From Chrysophaeum taylorii (Eukaryota; Sar; Pelagophyceae; Pelagomonadales; Pelagomonadaceae): a DNA stretch of 64,000 bases. Positions 12,001-18,461 of this stretch are shown here, in pieces. The notes below the pieces were generated by a model. The model made no database searches. It was not told where the DNA came from and saw only the letters and a list, made by a program, of their open reading frames with translations. Position 1 is the stretch's first letter. Every line of letters starts with the position of its first letter. Where the stretch lies: positions 124,001 through 188,000 of the forward strand of contig JAQMWT010000344.1 in the NCBI GenBank assembly GCA_029834535.1, given 5' to 3'. Both the position numbers and the translations under genes were made by a program.

Positions 12001-13411
12001 GATGATTGCCTGGTTTGAGGAGTGGACCGCCGACATGGATGCGGAGCTCGTGCGGTGCATGGAGTCGCTCGCAGCGAGACGGGGACCGTTCGCACTTCGG
12101 TATGACGAGATTGACGCGACAGCGCTGCAACCGTATCCCAGCCTCGTTGCCCTGTCTCTCCCGCAGGTCACGTTGAGAATGGCGCTTCTCACACATCTGA
12201 ACGAGCTTCTCCCCCCGATTTTGCCGCTTCTCGACTTGAGTGCGGCTGATAGCTGGATTTCCGCGACGTCGTCGTCCATCGGTGGCGGCCGAGAGTCGTA
12301 CCTCCCAAAGCTGGACGCGCGGAGCCTTTGCCACGCGGTCAGAGCCAACAACTTCCGCATTTTCCCCGAACTCAAACATCATATCCTCGCGCGACTGCTG
12401 GCAAAGCAGACGAAATGCGACGGCGACAACTCGCCGAGCGAGTTAATACCGAGACTGACGCTCGTCGTGAAGCCGACCGAGTCTCGGTCCGACCGGAAGC
12501 GATGGATTGACGAGGAATACCGCCTTGCCCGCTCTCAGTTCGGGCAAGCGTGCGCCCAACTCGCTGCGATGCCGCTTGTATGTCGGCAAGTCGTCGCGCG
12601 CCCGGCGCAAGATGAACGAATATTGCGTGGGGAAGGCGACGAGCAGGAGTGCGGATTTCACATCCATGTTGCCGCCAGGAAGGGGAGGGCCGCAGTACAA
12701 GACTCCGTCATCGACAGGTACCGAGACTTCTTCGACAGCGTGTGCTCGGAAGTCTGTGATGACCGGCTTTTCACGCCAACCTCCGCAAGCCCCGCGCGGC
12801 GTTATATGGTCAACGCGAGTTTCAGCGTCCCAGCGACTCCTTTCGCGCACCCCGTCGGGATCGACTCGACTCGCCTCGCGACGTACCGCGCCTTTGGTCA
12901 CCTTGTCGGCGTCGCCCTCAGGACACAGGTACCGCTGCCAAAACTTAATTTTGCGCGTGCGCTCTGGACGTCGTTGACGGGGTTAGAGCCGACGAGGGCC
13001 GAGTTGGCCCGCATCGACGATGAGGTCATCAAGGTCGTCGAATGCTTAGAGAATCTCGACGCCCATGGCGTCACTTCCGCCAACTTCGACGCGCTTTTGG
13101 GGAGTCTCGACGTGCGGTTTGCCATCCCGCGTTCCCATGACCGCGCCTGGGGCAACAACGTCATCGAGCTGTGTGACAAGGGTCGGCAACGCCGGCTCGC
13201 CTTCGACAACGTCCGCGAGTTCGCTGCGAGCCTGCTCTCCGCTCGAGCACGCGAGGCCGCGCCGGCGCTCGCGGCAGTCCGCGCTGGCATCGAGGCGGTC
13301 TTTCCTCGGAGACTTCTGGCGCTTTACACACCCGAGGACCTCGAGCGAGCGGTCCGCGGGACCATAGATCCGAGTAAAAATGCGACGGTCATTCTTGACA
13401 CAGAAAGCTAA
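2..13411 (+). CDS. Giant RCC1/SPRY/UBA/HECT-like protein, 5' partial, HECT C-lobe absent
   Basis: An open frame runs in from the window edge. The first ATG (11) sits inside an RCC1 blade (WLMTFGRADHGKLCHGN), so the true start lies upstream. Numbering from that Met (4466 aa): RCC1 propeller about 1-390; laminin-G/ConA-like domain about 1780-1990; SPRY about 2590-2750; UBA-like helix bundle about 2858-2898 (MGFPVEWAI), then acidic and poly-Ala linkers; fibronectin-III-like segment about 3470-3580; second SPRY about 3640-3790; HECT N-lobe from about 4150. The order resembles the large HERC ubiquitin ligases. The frame ends (stop 13409-13411) just after the helix matching VFPRRLLALYTPEDLERAV, where family members continue for over 100 residues to the catalytic Cys. 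The convergent kinesin gene starts 132 bp on, leaving no room for that lobe. No intron is needed anywhere. Likely a ubiquitin-pathway scaffold or binder; ligase activity is doubtful. Confidence 0.88.
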   Translation, partial: GWLMTFGRADHGKLCHGNVVDSRAIPTFAKALQSVELMDLDSLSTHSLAITKRRELLVWGRSDAADQQPEDEVNGQVVPGNEAAGRNDVWPRFVVPLAGRLASRVACGLGHVLVQLSGGEVYSWGNGGNGRLGLGDAANRTVATKVACLGSIVYIACGASHSLAIAETGTPYAWGKNSEGQCGVGTRDDVLSPLCIAGINGPTLMLVGGWEHTLALRRDGTVFSFGSGYHDARRGAVPPVLGHGNTDRQLAPKRVELLASECVTHVACGWDHSLAVTNNGVLYTWGSGTHGKLGHNDERSRDVPTSVAKLAQHRVVLAGGGCEHSAAITSCGELYTWGQSDGGRLGLSLPVGAESGVGPSELSPRRVKTLVWKHLRATGLSVGDKYTMILVRSRDDKPSPDWQQETFVVPNSTGFHRGHQAKQPASTTRFDGTWLRAQPALQIRENQSIHSTQTALIVLTQLERHATRFLPEAPFCYHPEILMNDPIFRHHIGTPPSLNSVRADDRPSVTTEQQNAITPPNSKSNNLDDNDNDEDQQSCFGGDDGRNDQDSPPPPVHERRENHSSASATMFSPSTWPYAVDVSLKTFNAFASLLDCYVDRLEIEQNPPTKPIVDMTRLRKDLAQASSHVSLSTKTIAWIVLWCSLRILQANIFWLSMRATTFGAVTRRQRDDLPNVFGVCSTTATANRDAGVTSELDYATGATSTAVDDSPEVQALIWNCFATKETSTLDVLTHIHAIILRILASARRPHVDALSEHLHLEAAEVLKIGFPHFYPSLSSRVSLLRSLVAGTYSDNKLLFGIFVDLITQNDHISSLIVSVLDPTTSAPSSVEPPCMNKTDLSTMLLQLFERCVVKPCVLHDKTNGSRQTKHMEQLLLTLQNGLISFWAEASIARKSHSVQESPRVTPLQEVALGHTECVLLEASRLLDGCTESVGVLASRTCILRAIVMPLVSFLGVAFDTDIAVTMSALHAATHLLPTVLALVMKLDSINVSLRVSPIPETSSSAQEAIDWLHDFEADVAFTAARLTVTFSKKSHEADHRSESPFSSPTFWLDTSKIFTLGAENWPKHLCSSSDDRKSENNPNCSLRKIASTIQSWMSQGLYSKMEHKKEDPDDSSRAQSDLSTSSSATSLGKKLRLGSLQGDSLEHLDSFLIDLVQGRRGSVASALDEWVVAYPKPGTDTLPIPQMQLARPNTGSLGRVLEPVHAIDEVAIKRDITAAQGLESVRHALLAIILKSSGRKITEDALRLGRVAFGSNGRNDVGVTIPHVISSVWRTAEHGVEVLVSHLLKPQFGDKFANVCGTLGKRAVENAEFLLGAKWIPPVELIAIDPASHRISPAEHLRKWSRENPRSDWHELQRLVTVLSDWQLAQRSVLNEPWLAGAFESASSRECKHHDMIDLMTNLRKVDLASEPTHLVSCDAPIQLAELVRFLVTPISRPAFFEAMHSRKLRARVRAASADILHHLLYTLGVAAPKREVIAVLGRVMSIRAIPSNSNGYGTKNQSYYSHFLDDLSGAGPAAIGAVQDSVSRLYSLLAHFLDNSLESNPHTEISAVNDPKIIDNHAAMQLALIQAQAIKLLPRSPLLHVNSQSPKFEAKMIADFFLFDSLPVIIHALGNLLGKSADILAFPHSHIIRLCVGRLEPWFPWDRVDPRQSVRTNCNDQDRETRHNLSSSALYPRHAINHASWLTLRLLAIQLCVVQMCETPARDATAFESRMSASKPAALCLTYEAAVTALFDVMLVEVTRVHDRLEELLRLKSRFVRAHSRADSALLFGGILALGTESRVSIDIGELSSRNSYSLCFWVWLPERPYADNNAASRRYACVTSSTIEHPSKKSWMSDRQWAHPRVVLGYDPESGWYVEFHMVVTKASDKATEEESQHSAQGNASGMVDLPCIRSNRVLPTNAWVHVCCTLSVCHAHNVDGEQKSRATAFTSQLYVNTTLAATESVTVLRYLKIACRELVVGGPLTALSTDATALNALIADVGWHCCVLQADAIEDLYAGDIQGIRQAHHAQVGAYAFNLIVLLDHLSQTSTGIACLTASPWPTLLTKMLRVSGTSAQFHILRMLRTLAGPTAPDFLLSLREASKPKVDDNGDDSISALAQAAGSGANLASALRRSAAHSVIEQLCRLLGEASFPVNKHNEALALPFAQSEPHPVFCSTLAAAPVVEVFGACDQEVPRCSHLHNGDGENLTWSLGCGVGGSARLQLVDTDHHSLVSEIVMLLRWLLRAPGWREPMVACFGAALSETPSILKNLDADTTNEASQCQKGALVAALHVMGGHIEGPRIGMRVVIPAGLEAVLSSCKYRFYRASRGTVIHFSTTYGKAFVYVDENDLENVLLMHEPNAFESTDPFRMRDGLAGVGLVLPLSELTCELEVREEAGMASLPESAISGIGELIRHEPHFANDNHVASDSMECESDMLANCEEKIADRRQTTRVLCGCHLRCHALRAIARQANFATCAFSFVVADFLRPLLSQASIDIATVPTTIFGDKTMSTLQKSTIDTFLMKFCGAPSGYSAEGSSKRSSNVEQRSAKKLSPTDIIAELERFAQAAWSRFSGLAVPVRMPWQHESQRKVQQGLEAIAGDVSIDGHRVCAVRHFPSVRLKGVSLYGGDLSSDARSELVAGGRWYYEVVLLTDGLMQIGWADVGFVCDPVRGQGVGDHTHSWAIDGFRQKRWCLNSANYGERWQTGDVLGALLDLNLYEMRFFLNGRDLGVAFRGFRAQGLYPAASLNDGQAAHFNFGPSQFMHPPSGIDGLPFRAVADATQTVRSHSQGSQRSHSRGSQADLVSCLDGTTPLEGTNAVAGNQAGDQQFLNVVPASTEPAASSGPSGAELAVLRARGAVASTEEDIMAEIELRQQHLIENLIGMGFPVEWAIRASESCDVTLNESVAIAWIIERMGEENEKVDDIDNYNANYNDDGEDYEADGADVGDSTAGLASDAFSSDRYHLDEYYHHCANAAAAAAAAASGGSNAANDKDTGYGEFGQDTGGGAASSGDRMPAQLQHDGEMGCDSLYDRVYFPSLPHVSESSVPKLALDSEDDRGHQIEYREYTHFAQSAVFDSVSSFIGDVNNDELAILVVITYGMLAVLYARAACMNVFSHIEVQQDQRVEHPERPLVVHSASSRRLLVPLADAIVIALCKQDSYSSLIKLLKLVIFRAAVPPSSFEADMCTPSQWRLLNLGLSCINKWCDPRLHVHIHFAQYVGLHPLECIATGHKLLTYFAFYRHQSGESYDDSSEVYQTVIPTILSLVVDEAVSSLESANHHDYDHVDWNDMRQCQQTDYEALALPNVRWATWTLETMMSLAEDLLSIGELRVAQDSAIVSGLFEVFSAGLFGSLLDTARNSNNTLRETAFRLCARILCAIGIFIDKSESAGQVASSLLPSLPENFISIMRERQLFGMFSSQLRKEITSRVLFSPYLQSLMSMLLQWRLVHRAITANEASENDEIGLAEEDPAVCSWQMDYESVKSRAEGDSTLELTIEEITATSVSLSWGGCDYPSNDEPPAGQGNIGEGKHCGVRYSLQSSIASSFGSEPLAEVACDLNANGFFVLDGLNADTCYRLRLARVKLQGYCSVPAPAPGPATILKDDEAHAWEASLSVFEDEARVPDNNKSSPAGGASVAFGSIVTVVTMREILLKLNPAASGPNLVLSNDNATVTNRQNKKWNACLATTGFSSGAHSWEVRVDRCVSKNIFIGVARAESTMENYIGSDCHGWGYLANKAIWHNKGKIRSYGELFKEGDTIGVHLDMDAGNLWFSRNGRDLGAAVEGLDGNLYPAFSLYNKGDQLTLLPPEARVGYGNVTATSPMHGTAVAEDIVVRATSALEILQVLPIIPTRAARSKVVVAPEASITSTTRRREEVVPSTLPMAAARKVLHSWKQWKLGFVTRAWASDGRLVTLNTSPAACSSFKMKPGDQIESLRGLATVLGMADHQLWYALDAREKTTRSSSTHVASRWSRRQVFEMRAKPLEYKFLPAPCLEEKGCRESSIDVDDVDLSVATMIAWFEEWTADMDAELVRCMESLAARRGPFALRYDEIDATALQPYPSLVALSLPQVTLRMALLTHLNELLPPILPLLDLSAADSWISATSSSIGGGRESYLPKLDARSLCHAVRANNFRIFPELKHHILARLLAKQTKCDGDNSPSELIPRLTLVVKPTESRSDRKRWIDEEYRLARSQFGQACAQLAAMPLVCRQVVARPAQDERILRGEGDEQECGFHIHVAARKGRAAVQDSVIDRYRDFFDSVCSEVCDDRLFTPTSASPARRYMVNASFSVPATPFAHPVGIDSTRLATYRAFGHLVGVALRTQVPLPKLNFARALWTSLTGLEPTRAELARIDDEVIKVVECLENLDAHGVTSANFDALLGSLDVRFAIPRSHDRAWGNNVIELCDKGRQRRLAFDNVREFAASLLSARAREAAPALAAVRAGIEAVFPRRLLALYTPEDLERAVRGTIDPSKNATVILDTES

Positions 13412-13543
13412 TAACAAGTGACCATAACAGAACGGCAGGTCAGGTCTTAAAATATTCACACCCCAACGCACCCCACGCACGGATCGAGTGGAGCGATGCT
13501 TCGAAGAAAAAAGAAGATGGGGAAAAGAGTCTATCGAGCTCCT

Positions 13544-15727
13544 TCAGGCTGGGGGGTATGGTCGGCGGGTTTGGCGCAGTTTCGGTCGAGCGTTGGCGTG
13601 TCTCGCCAACCGAGTGGTGGTGGTGGTGGTGGTCGAGAGGAAGCGGGAGTCATCATTATCGTCGTCGTCGTCGTCGTCGTCGTCGAGGCCGTCAGCGACG
13701 ACATAGTAGTCGGAGGAGAGCTGGTCGATCGCATCAAGCTGGGAATATTGGGGGCTCGAAGAAGTAGAAGGAGGCGGGGGAACAGAGTCGTCGTCAATAC
13801 GAAGTCGGCGGCGGTCGGCCCTCCTCTGAGGAGGAGGACTGTCAAAGGGCGGCGCGGCGACGGAGTCGGCGACATCGAGTTGCGAAAAGTTCGGAGAGTT
13901 TTTGATGGTATCCAAGGACGGCGACGGTCGGCGTCGCGCGTCGACGGTCCACGCGGAGTCGGTCGCGGCGGCGAGCGCGGCGGCGAGGTCGACGCCTCCG
14001 CGTCCGTCCGACGGCACTGTCTGGTCGTCCCGCCAGGCAAGCGGTCGAACCCGGGCATCGGGGTGGAGCTTGGCCGCGTGGCGAAGCTGGGCCTTGAGTT
14101 TGGCGTTGGTGGCGACGAGGTGCTCGAGAACGAGCGACCAGGACTCGACGTCGTGCACGAGGCGCCTTTGATGGGCATCGCGGTCGTCGAGGGTCTGGCG
14201 GAGTTTGAGGGGGAGGACGTGGGCGACGAGCGTGATGAGGCGCTCGACGGCCGCGACCGCGGCGTCGCGCGAGAGGGTCTGGCGGTCGTCGTCGGCGAGC
14301 GCTCTCGCCTCGGTCGCGGCGGCGACGGCCTTGGAGAAGTCGGCGCCCGCGCACGCCGCGTCGAGGAGCGCTTCCGCGTAGGCGGCGGCGAGCGATGCGC
14401 GGCGGGCGAGGTCTCCGTCGGGCGCTGACTTCTCGGGGGGGTGGTGGGACTGCGGGCCGCCGCGACGAGGGGATTTGTTCTGGATGTTGGCGATGATCGC
14501 CTCGAACTCGGCCTTCTGCTTGGCCTCGCGGTCGGCAAAGTCGGCCTCGAGCGAGGCGAGGCGGCGGCGCATGCGCGCGCACTCGGCCGCGTGATCGACC
14601 CCCGCGGAGCGGGTGGGCCTTGGTGGCGGCGCGAGGCGGACCTGCGCGCACCGCGAAGCGAACGTGAGCGTCGAGAGCGTCTCGGCGGCCGATCGCTTGG
14701 CGGGGCCGAGGGTCGCGACGAGCGCCGTGCCGGCGAGGCCCGTCAACGAGTCCTGGAGGAGTCTCGTGAGCTTAGAGTCGCGGAAGGGGACGTGCTTCGC
14801 GTCGTCGGCGAGGGCGGCGATCACGTTCCCGAGGGCCGCGAGGCTCGCGTTGATCGCGCGGGCCTCGGCGAGCCTCGCGCCGCGGCTGGCCGTGCGTCGC
14901 ACGCGCTCCGACCCGGCCAAGTCGACGAACATCAGCTTCGAACGCGCGGCCTCCTCGTCGTCGTCGTCCTCCTCCGAGCCCTCCGAGGGCTCGCCGGAAC
15001 GCCTCGCGACGTTCACCGCGAGGACAGTGTGCGATCGAGACGACGTCGCGTTCATGAGGGTTGGCGCGAGCGCGCGGTTCTCGAGGCCGAAATTCACGAG
15101 GGCCTCGGCCTCGCCGAGGTCCCGCACCACGTACTCGCGCAGGCCCTCGACATAAAATCCCGAGACGGGATTCTCGCGAATAGCGAGGGACTCGGCGCGA
15201 CGCGGAGCCGTCGACGGTCCGAACGCGTCGCGGCGCGCCCTTTCGGCCGTCGCTCGCTTCGACGGCTGCGGGGCGAGGAGGTCGTGGATCGTCTCGCGAT
15301 AGATTTGGAGGAAGCTCATCGTCACGCGGGCGCCGCGCGACGCATCGAACACCCGCGCGAGCGCGCGCGGCACGATCCCCGCGTCTTTACCGCCCGCGCC
15401 TAGCCGCTCGAGCAACCCGAGCGTGTACGTCTTCCCCGTGCCCGTCTGGCCGTACGCGAGGATCGTCCCGTTCGTGCTCCGCTCGAGCACCTCGTCGATC
15501 ACGGGCGCCGCCATGCGCTCGAACACCTCTACTTGTGAGCTCTCGGGTGGGAAACCATAATCAAACCCGAACTCCCGCGCTCGCTCTCCGGCCCCCTCGA
15601 GCCGCACCACGGCCGTCGACCCCTGCGCGACCACGCGCACGGCGGGCACCCATGCCTCGTCCTCGATCTCGTCCTCGAACGGCGGTCGGACGCGGACCCC
15701 CACTCGGACAAACCCCTGGCCAGCCAT
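13544..15727 (-). CDS. Kinesin-family motor protein
   Basis: A 727-aa microtubule motor in one exon, starting at the ATG at 15727. The kinesin motor fills residues 1-363: P-loop GQTGTGKT at 93-100, switch I SSRSH at 229-233 and switch II DLAGSE at 269-274 are all intact, so ATP-driven movement is expected. An acidic insert sits just before switch II. After the motor comes a short coiled coil (about residues 380-410), an Ala-rich helical region, and a low-complexity tail with poly-Asp and poly-Thr coded by (GTC)n and (GGT)n repeats. The motor is N-terminal, which in this family usually means plus-end directed. The tail matches no class I recognise. The gene converges on the HERC-like gene and is divergent from ACP across only 54 bp, so the two probably share a promoter. 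Confidence 0.9.
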   Translation of the reverse strand: MAGQGFVRVGVRVRPPFEDEIEDEAWVPAVRVVAQGSTAVVRLEGAGERAREFGFDYGFPPESSQVEVFERMAAPVIDEVLERSTNGTILAYGQTGTGKTYTLGLLERLGAGGKDAGIVPRALARVFDASRGARVTMSFLQIYRETIHDLLAPQPSKRATAERARRDAFGPSTAPRRAESLAIRENPVSGFYVEGLREYVVRDLGEAEALVNFGLENRALAPTLMNATSSRSHTVLAVNVARRSGEPSEGSEEDDDDEEAARSKLMFVDLAGSERVRRTASRGARLAEARAINASLAALGNVIAALADDAKHVPFRDSKLTRLLQDSLTGLAGTALVATLGPAKRSAAETLSTLTFASRCAQVRLAPPPRPTRSAGVDHAAECARMRRRLASLEADFADREAKQKAEFEAIIANIQNKSPRRGGPQSHHPPEKSAPDGDLARRASLAAAYAEALLDAACAGADFSKAVAAATEARALADDDRQTLSRDAAVAAVERLITLVAHVLPLKLRQTLDDRDAHQRRLVHDVESWSLVLEHLVATNAKLKAQLRHAAKLHPDARVRPLAWRDDQTVPSDGRGGVDLAAALAAATDSAWTVDARRRPSPSLDTIKNSPNFSQLDVADSVAAPPFDSPPPQRRADRRRLRIDDDSVPPPPSTSSSPQYSQLDAIDQLSSDYYVVADGLDDDDDDDDDNDDSRFLSTTTTTTTRLARHANARPKLRQTRRPYPPA
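13614..13685. repeat. (GGT)n and (GTC)n trinucleotide repeats
   Basis: A (GGT)n run at 13614-13633 and a (GTC)n run at 13661-13685 lie inside the kinesin tail. They encode poly-Thr and poly-Asp on the minus strand. Expansion or contraction would change tail length without breaking the frame. Confidence 0.85.
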
Positions 15728-15781
15728 CTTTTCATCCCCACTAGGAAAAAGTTAAGAAGCTTACTTCACTTGTGAGCGAGT

Positions 15782-16264
15782 ATGGTTGTTGTCGTCTCCA
15801 CCTTGTCGCGGCTGGCACCGCTCCTGCGATCCCCCGCGCTCCCGGCCGTGCGCGCGCTCGCGACGGTACGTTCGTACCGCGGGCCCCACGCGACGCGACG
15901 CTCCCGCTCCCGCTCCCCCCCCGCAGTTTATCGAGCCAGCCGAGGTCACGGACCGCGTCATGACGGTCGTCAAGAACTTTGAAAAGGTGCGGCGAAAAGC
16001 CCCATCGCGCGACATTGGTCGTCGTCAGGTCGAGGCCGCCCTCGTGACGCCGACCGCCTCCTTCAAGGACCTCAGCCTCGACTCGTTGGATGTCGTCGAA
16101 GTCGTCATGGCGATCGAGGAGGAATTCGCGATCGAGATCCCTGACGTGCGTCTCGTCTTTGCTGCCGCGTCGTCTCTAGACTTTCTACGCAGGCCGAGGC
16201 GGACAAGATCATGACGATCCCTCAAGCCGTCGACTACATCACGGGCCAGCCGCACGCCAAGTAG
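15782..16264 (+). CDS. Mitochondrial acyl carrier protein (3 exons)
   Basis: Exons 15782-15865, 15927-16145 and 16193-16264 give 124 aa; both introns (61 and 47 nt) are phase 0 with GT...CGCAG ends. The protein carries acyl chains on a phosphopantetheine arm for mitochondrial fatty-acid/lipoate synthesis, and in many eukaryotes also sits in complex I and Fe-S assembly complexes. The attachment motif DSLD is present with Ser81, in the context [15 protein letters not shown]. Helix III and a typical short C-terminus ([11 protein letters not shown]) follow. The first 30 or so residues are hydrophobic and Arg-bearing with no acidic residues, as expected of a mitochondrial presequence. A plastid ACP is less likely given this leader. 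Stop codon is TAG. Divergent from the kinesin gene. Confidence 0.92.
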
Positions 16265-16562
16265 AAAGAGACGCGCGGCCGTTTCGGTCGAGAGAGACCC
16301 CTTTTCAGACGACGCCGCCGCCGCCGCCGCTGTCGCTGCCAAGGAGAGCGGTTGGTCTCTCTGTTGTCGACCCACCGCCCCGGGTTTCTACTTTGTCTTC
16401 TCCTCCTTCTCCGACTGTAATATCTCCTGGGATCGGAAAACTTCTCGTGGTAGTAGTATTAGCAGGAGAAGACACGCTCTTCTTCTTCTTCTTCTTCTTC
16501 TTCTTCGTCTTTGTCGTCGTCGTCCTCATGTGGCATGGATGCAGCGGCCGTAGGATGTGTGG
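16265..16562. other. Convergent spacer with (TTC)n repeat
   Basis: Gap between the 3' ends of ACP (+) and the WD40 gene (-). It holds a CCG-rich stretch (about 16312-16332) and a (TTC)n microsatellite at 16479-16506. I see no coding signal. Confidence 0.6.
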
Positions 16563-18290
16563 TCATATGCTTGGGCCGCAGGGGTAGACCTGGACGACGC
16601 CGTTCGACATCCCGCAGAGGAGGGTGCCGGCGTACTCCGAGCTCGAAGGCGAGTTCGAGAAGTCGAGACACTTAATTCGGCTCTCGGTGCGCACGACGCG
16701 CTCCAGCGCGTGATCATCAAAGTCCGACGCGTGGTACAAACCGTAAAATCGAATCGTGTGGTCGTCGGCGGCGGTGATGACGTGCTGGCGGGCGACGTGG
16801 AGCGCCGTGATGCGGTCGGTGTGCTCGGTTATGGTGTGGGTGAGCTCGAAGTCGAGGTTCTTTTTGGGAATGGACCAAATACGCAGCGACCCATCATAGC
16901 TCGCGACGTAGAGGACCGCGTGGCTGTCATTACGAGTAGGAGTACTAGGAGTAGTAGTATCCTTGGTTCCGCGGTACGCCGGGGCTGAGCGGATCGCGCT
17001 AATGACATTGTCGCCATTGGCGAGCTCCATCTCGAGAGGAAAGAGGGCCTCGACGCCGACTCTCGTCTTCTGTTTGTTCGAAAGGCGTCGCGTCCGTCCG
17101 TCGGCCGAATACGCGTAGACCATCCCGTTGCTCGAGCCGACGAAGAGGTGCGCGTCAGAGACGCAGACCGAGCGCATCGTCGCGCAGTAATGATTGAAGG
17201 GGCGGAGCACGGCCTCGCATCTTTTGGCGACGATATTCCAGACCCTGACGGTGCGGTCGTCGCCGCACGAGACGAGCTTCTGGGGCGCCTGCCGTCCGGC
17301 GAATGATATTGCTGCCTCGGTCGAACAGAGGTCGTTGACCGCTTTGCTGTGCTCCCAGAGCTGTGCTCTGAACTCGATGCGCTCGATGTCGTGGGGCATC
17401 GACCACTCACGGATCGCGCCGTTGGTCGACGCCGTCCAGAGGCTGCCGGCGGCGACGAGCACTACGCAGACGACGGCCGTGTCGTGAATCGCCGTCTCGC
17501 ACACAAAGTCGCCCGCGTGCGAAAAGGCTAGGACGCGTTTCTCGCCCGACGACAGGATCGTTCCCGAATGGTATCTCACGGCGTCGACGCGGCGCGCGTG
17601 CGCGACCATTGACGCCGAACACCGGCCGACCTGGACGAGGTCGTAGTACCGGGGGTCCGCATACCCCGCGTTCGCCCAGGCTTGCCCGAGGACCACGAGG
17701 CGGCCGATATTTCGCGGATTCAAATAGCCCACGATCCCCTCGATGACGCGCAGGTGCGCGCGCCAGTCGCGCGGCAACGCCTTCTCGGGATCCCCCGCGA
17801 GACCCTCGCTCGGAACGGTTCCCGTCAGCAGGACGCGAAATCCGCTCTCCGAGGCCCACCTCGGGGTCGGCGGCTGGTCGTCATCATCATCATCCGACGA
17901 CGACGAGGACGACTCGCGCCGAGCGTCGTGCTCGCGGCGCTCGCGGCGCTTGCGCCTCGAGGCGGCCGCGTGGTGTTCGAGCGAGCTCAAGGCCTCGCCG
18001 CCCCGTTGCACCATCTTCCCCATCGCGGCCATACCCTTGCCGGCGAGTACCCTGGCCTTGTCCGCGACGGTGCGGTTCGTCGCCTCGAACATCGACGCCT
18101 TGGCCATCTCCTCGCGCCGCGCCCGGAGAGCGGCCTCGCTCTCCTCGTCCTCCGACTCCGACTCATCCGAAACCGACGACGACTCCGCCGCGTGCAGCTC
18201 GTGGATCGGCGCGAAGATGAACCGAAAGTGACCCGGCCTGAGGTGACCCCACTCGACGCCCCCCGACAACTCTTCTTCGGACGCAACCAT
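16563..18290 (-). CDS. WD40-repeat protein
   Basis: A 575-aa single-exon protein from the ATG at 18290. The N-terminal third is a charged tail: an acidic Ser/Glu stretch (about 36-55), a Lys/Arg-Glu helix, and a Ser6-Asp6 run near 130. From about 220 to the end come WD40-type beta-propeller blades, with recognisable ends KLVSCGDDRTVRVWNI, LYVASYDGSLRIWSI and HVITAADDHTIRFYGL. A propeller of this sort acts as a protein-binding platform; no catalytic domain is present and I cannot name an orthologue. A 72-bp interior segment (17026-17097) recurs upstream of the divergent RING gene. Confidence 0.85.
   Translation of the reverse strand: MVASEEELSGGVEWGHLRPGHFRFIFAPIHELHAAESSSVSDESESEDEESEAALRARREEMAKASMFEATNRTVADKARVLAGKGMAAMGKMVQRGGEALSSLEHHAAASRRKRRERREHDARRESSSSSSDDDDDDQPPTPRWASESGFRVLLTGTVPSEGLAGDPEKALPRDWRAHLRVIEGIVGYLNPRNIGRLVVLGQAWANAGYADPRYYDLVQVGRCSASMVAHARRVDAVRYHSGTILSSGEKRVLAFSHAGDFVCETAIHDTAVVCVVLVAAGSLWTASTNGAIREWSMPHDIERIEFRAQLWEHSKAVNDLCSTEAAISFAGRQAPQKLVSCGDDRTVRVWNIVAKRCEAVLRPFNHYCATMRSVCVSDAHLFVGSSNGMVYAYSADGRTRRLSNKQKTRVGVEALFPLEMELANGDNVISAIRSAPAYRGTKDTTTPSTPTRNDSHAVLYVASYDGSLRIWSIPKKNLDFELTHTITEHTDRITALHVARQHVITAADDHTIRFYGLYHASDFDDHALERVVRTESRIKCLDFSNSPSSSEYAGTLLCGMSNGVVQVYPCGPSI
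17026..17097. repeat. Parent copy of a duplicated 72-bp segment
   Basis: This interior part of the WD40 gene matches 18386-18460 in the same orientation, with scattered mismatches and a 3-bp insertion in the second copy. Both begin TCCATCTCGAGAGGAAAGAG and end near GTCCGT. It is in frame within the WD40 gene here, so this is taken as the parent. Confidence 0.8.
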
Positions 18291-18385
18291 AGTCTACAAC
18301 AATAAGGCGTTACTTGCACCTTAGGGTAAGGCGTTTTTACGTTTTTAGGGTTAATTCATAATAAACAAGGATTGTTCGTGAATGT

Positions 18386-18460
18386 TCCATCTCGAGAGGA
18401 AAGAGGACCTCGACGACGCCGACACTCGTCCTCAGTTTGTTCGATAGGCGGCGGGTCCGT
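18386..18460. repeat. Copied WD40-gene fragment in the RING gene leader
   Basis: A roughly 75-bp near-copy of 17026-17097. It ends one base before the ATG of the RING gene (18462), so that gene's immediate 5' leader and proximal promoter derive from coding DNA of its neighbour. Confidence 0.78.
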
Positions 18461-18461
18461 A

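Noticed and set aside
13496-15403. Plus-strand frames of 310 and 320 codons over the kinesin gene
   Set aside because: Shadow frames in GC-rich DNA; also examined as a possible missing HECT C-lobe, but no HECT motif is present.
18345-18356. Telomere-like TTTTAGGGTTA
   Set aside because: A single unit only, with no tandem array, and internal to dense genes.
18372-18461. Longer N-terminus for the RING protein
   Set aside because: It would start with TTG and consists of the duplicated WD40-gene fragment.
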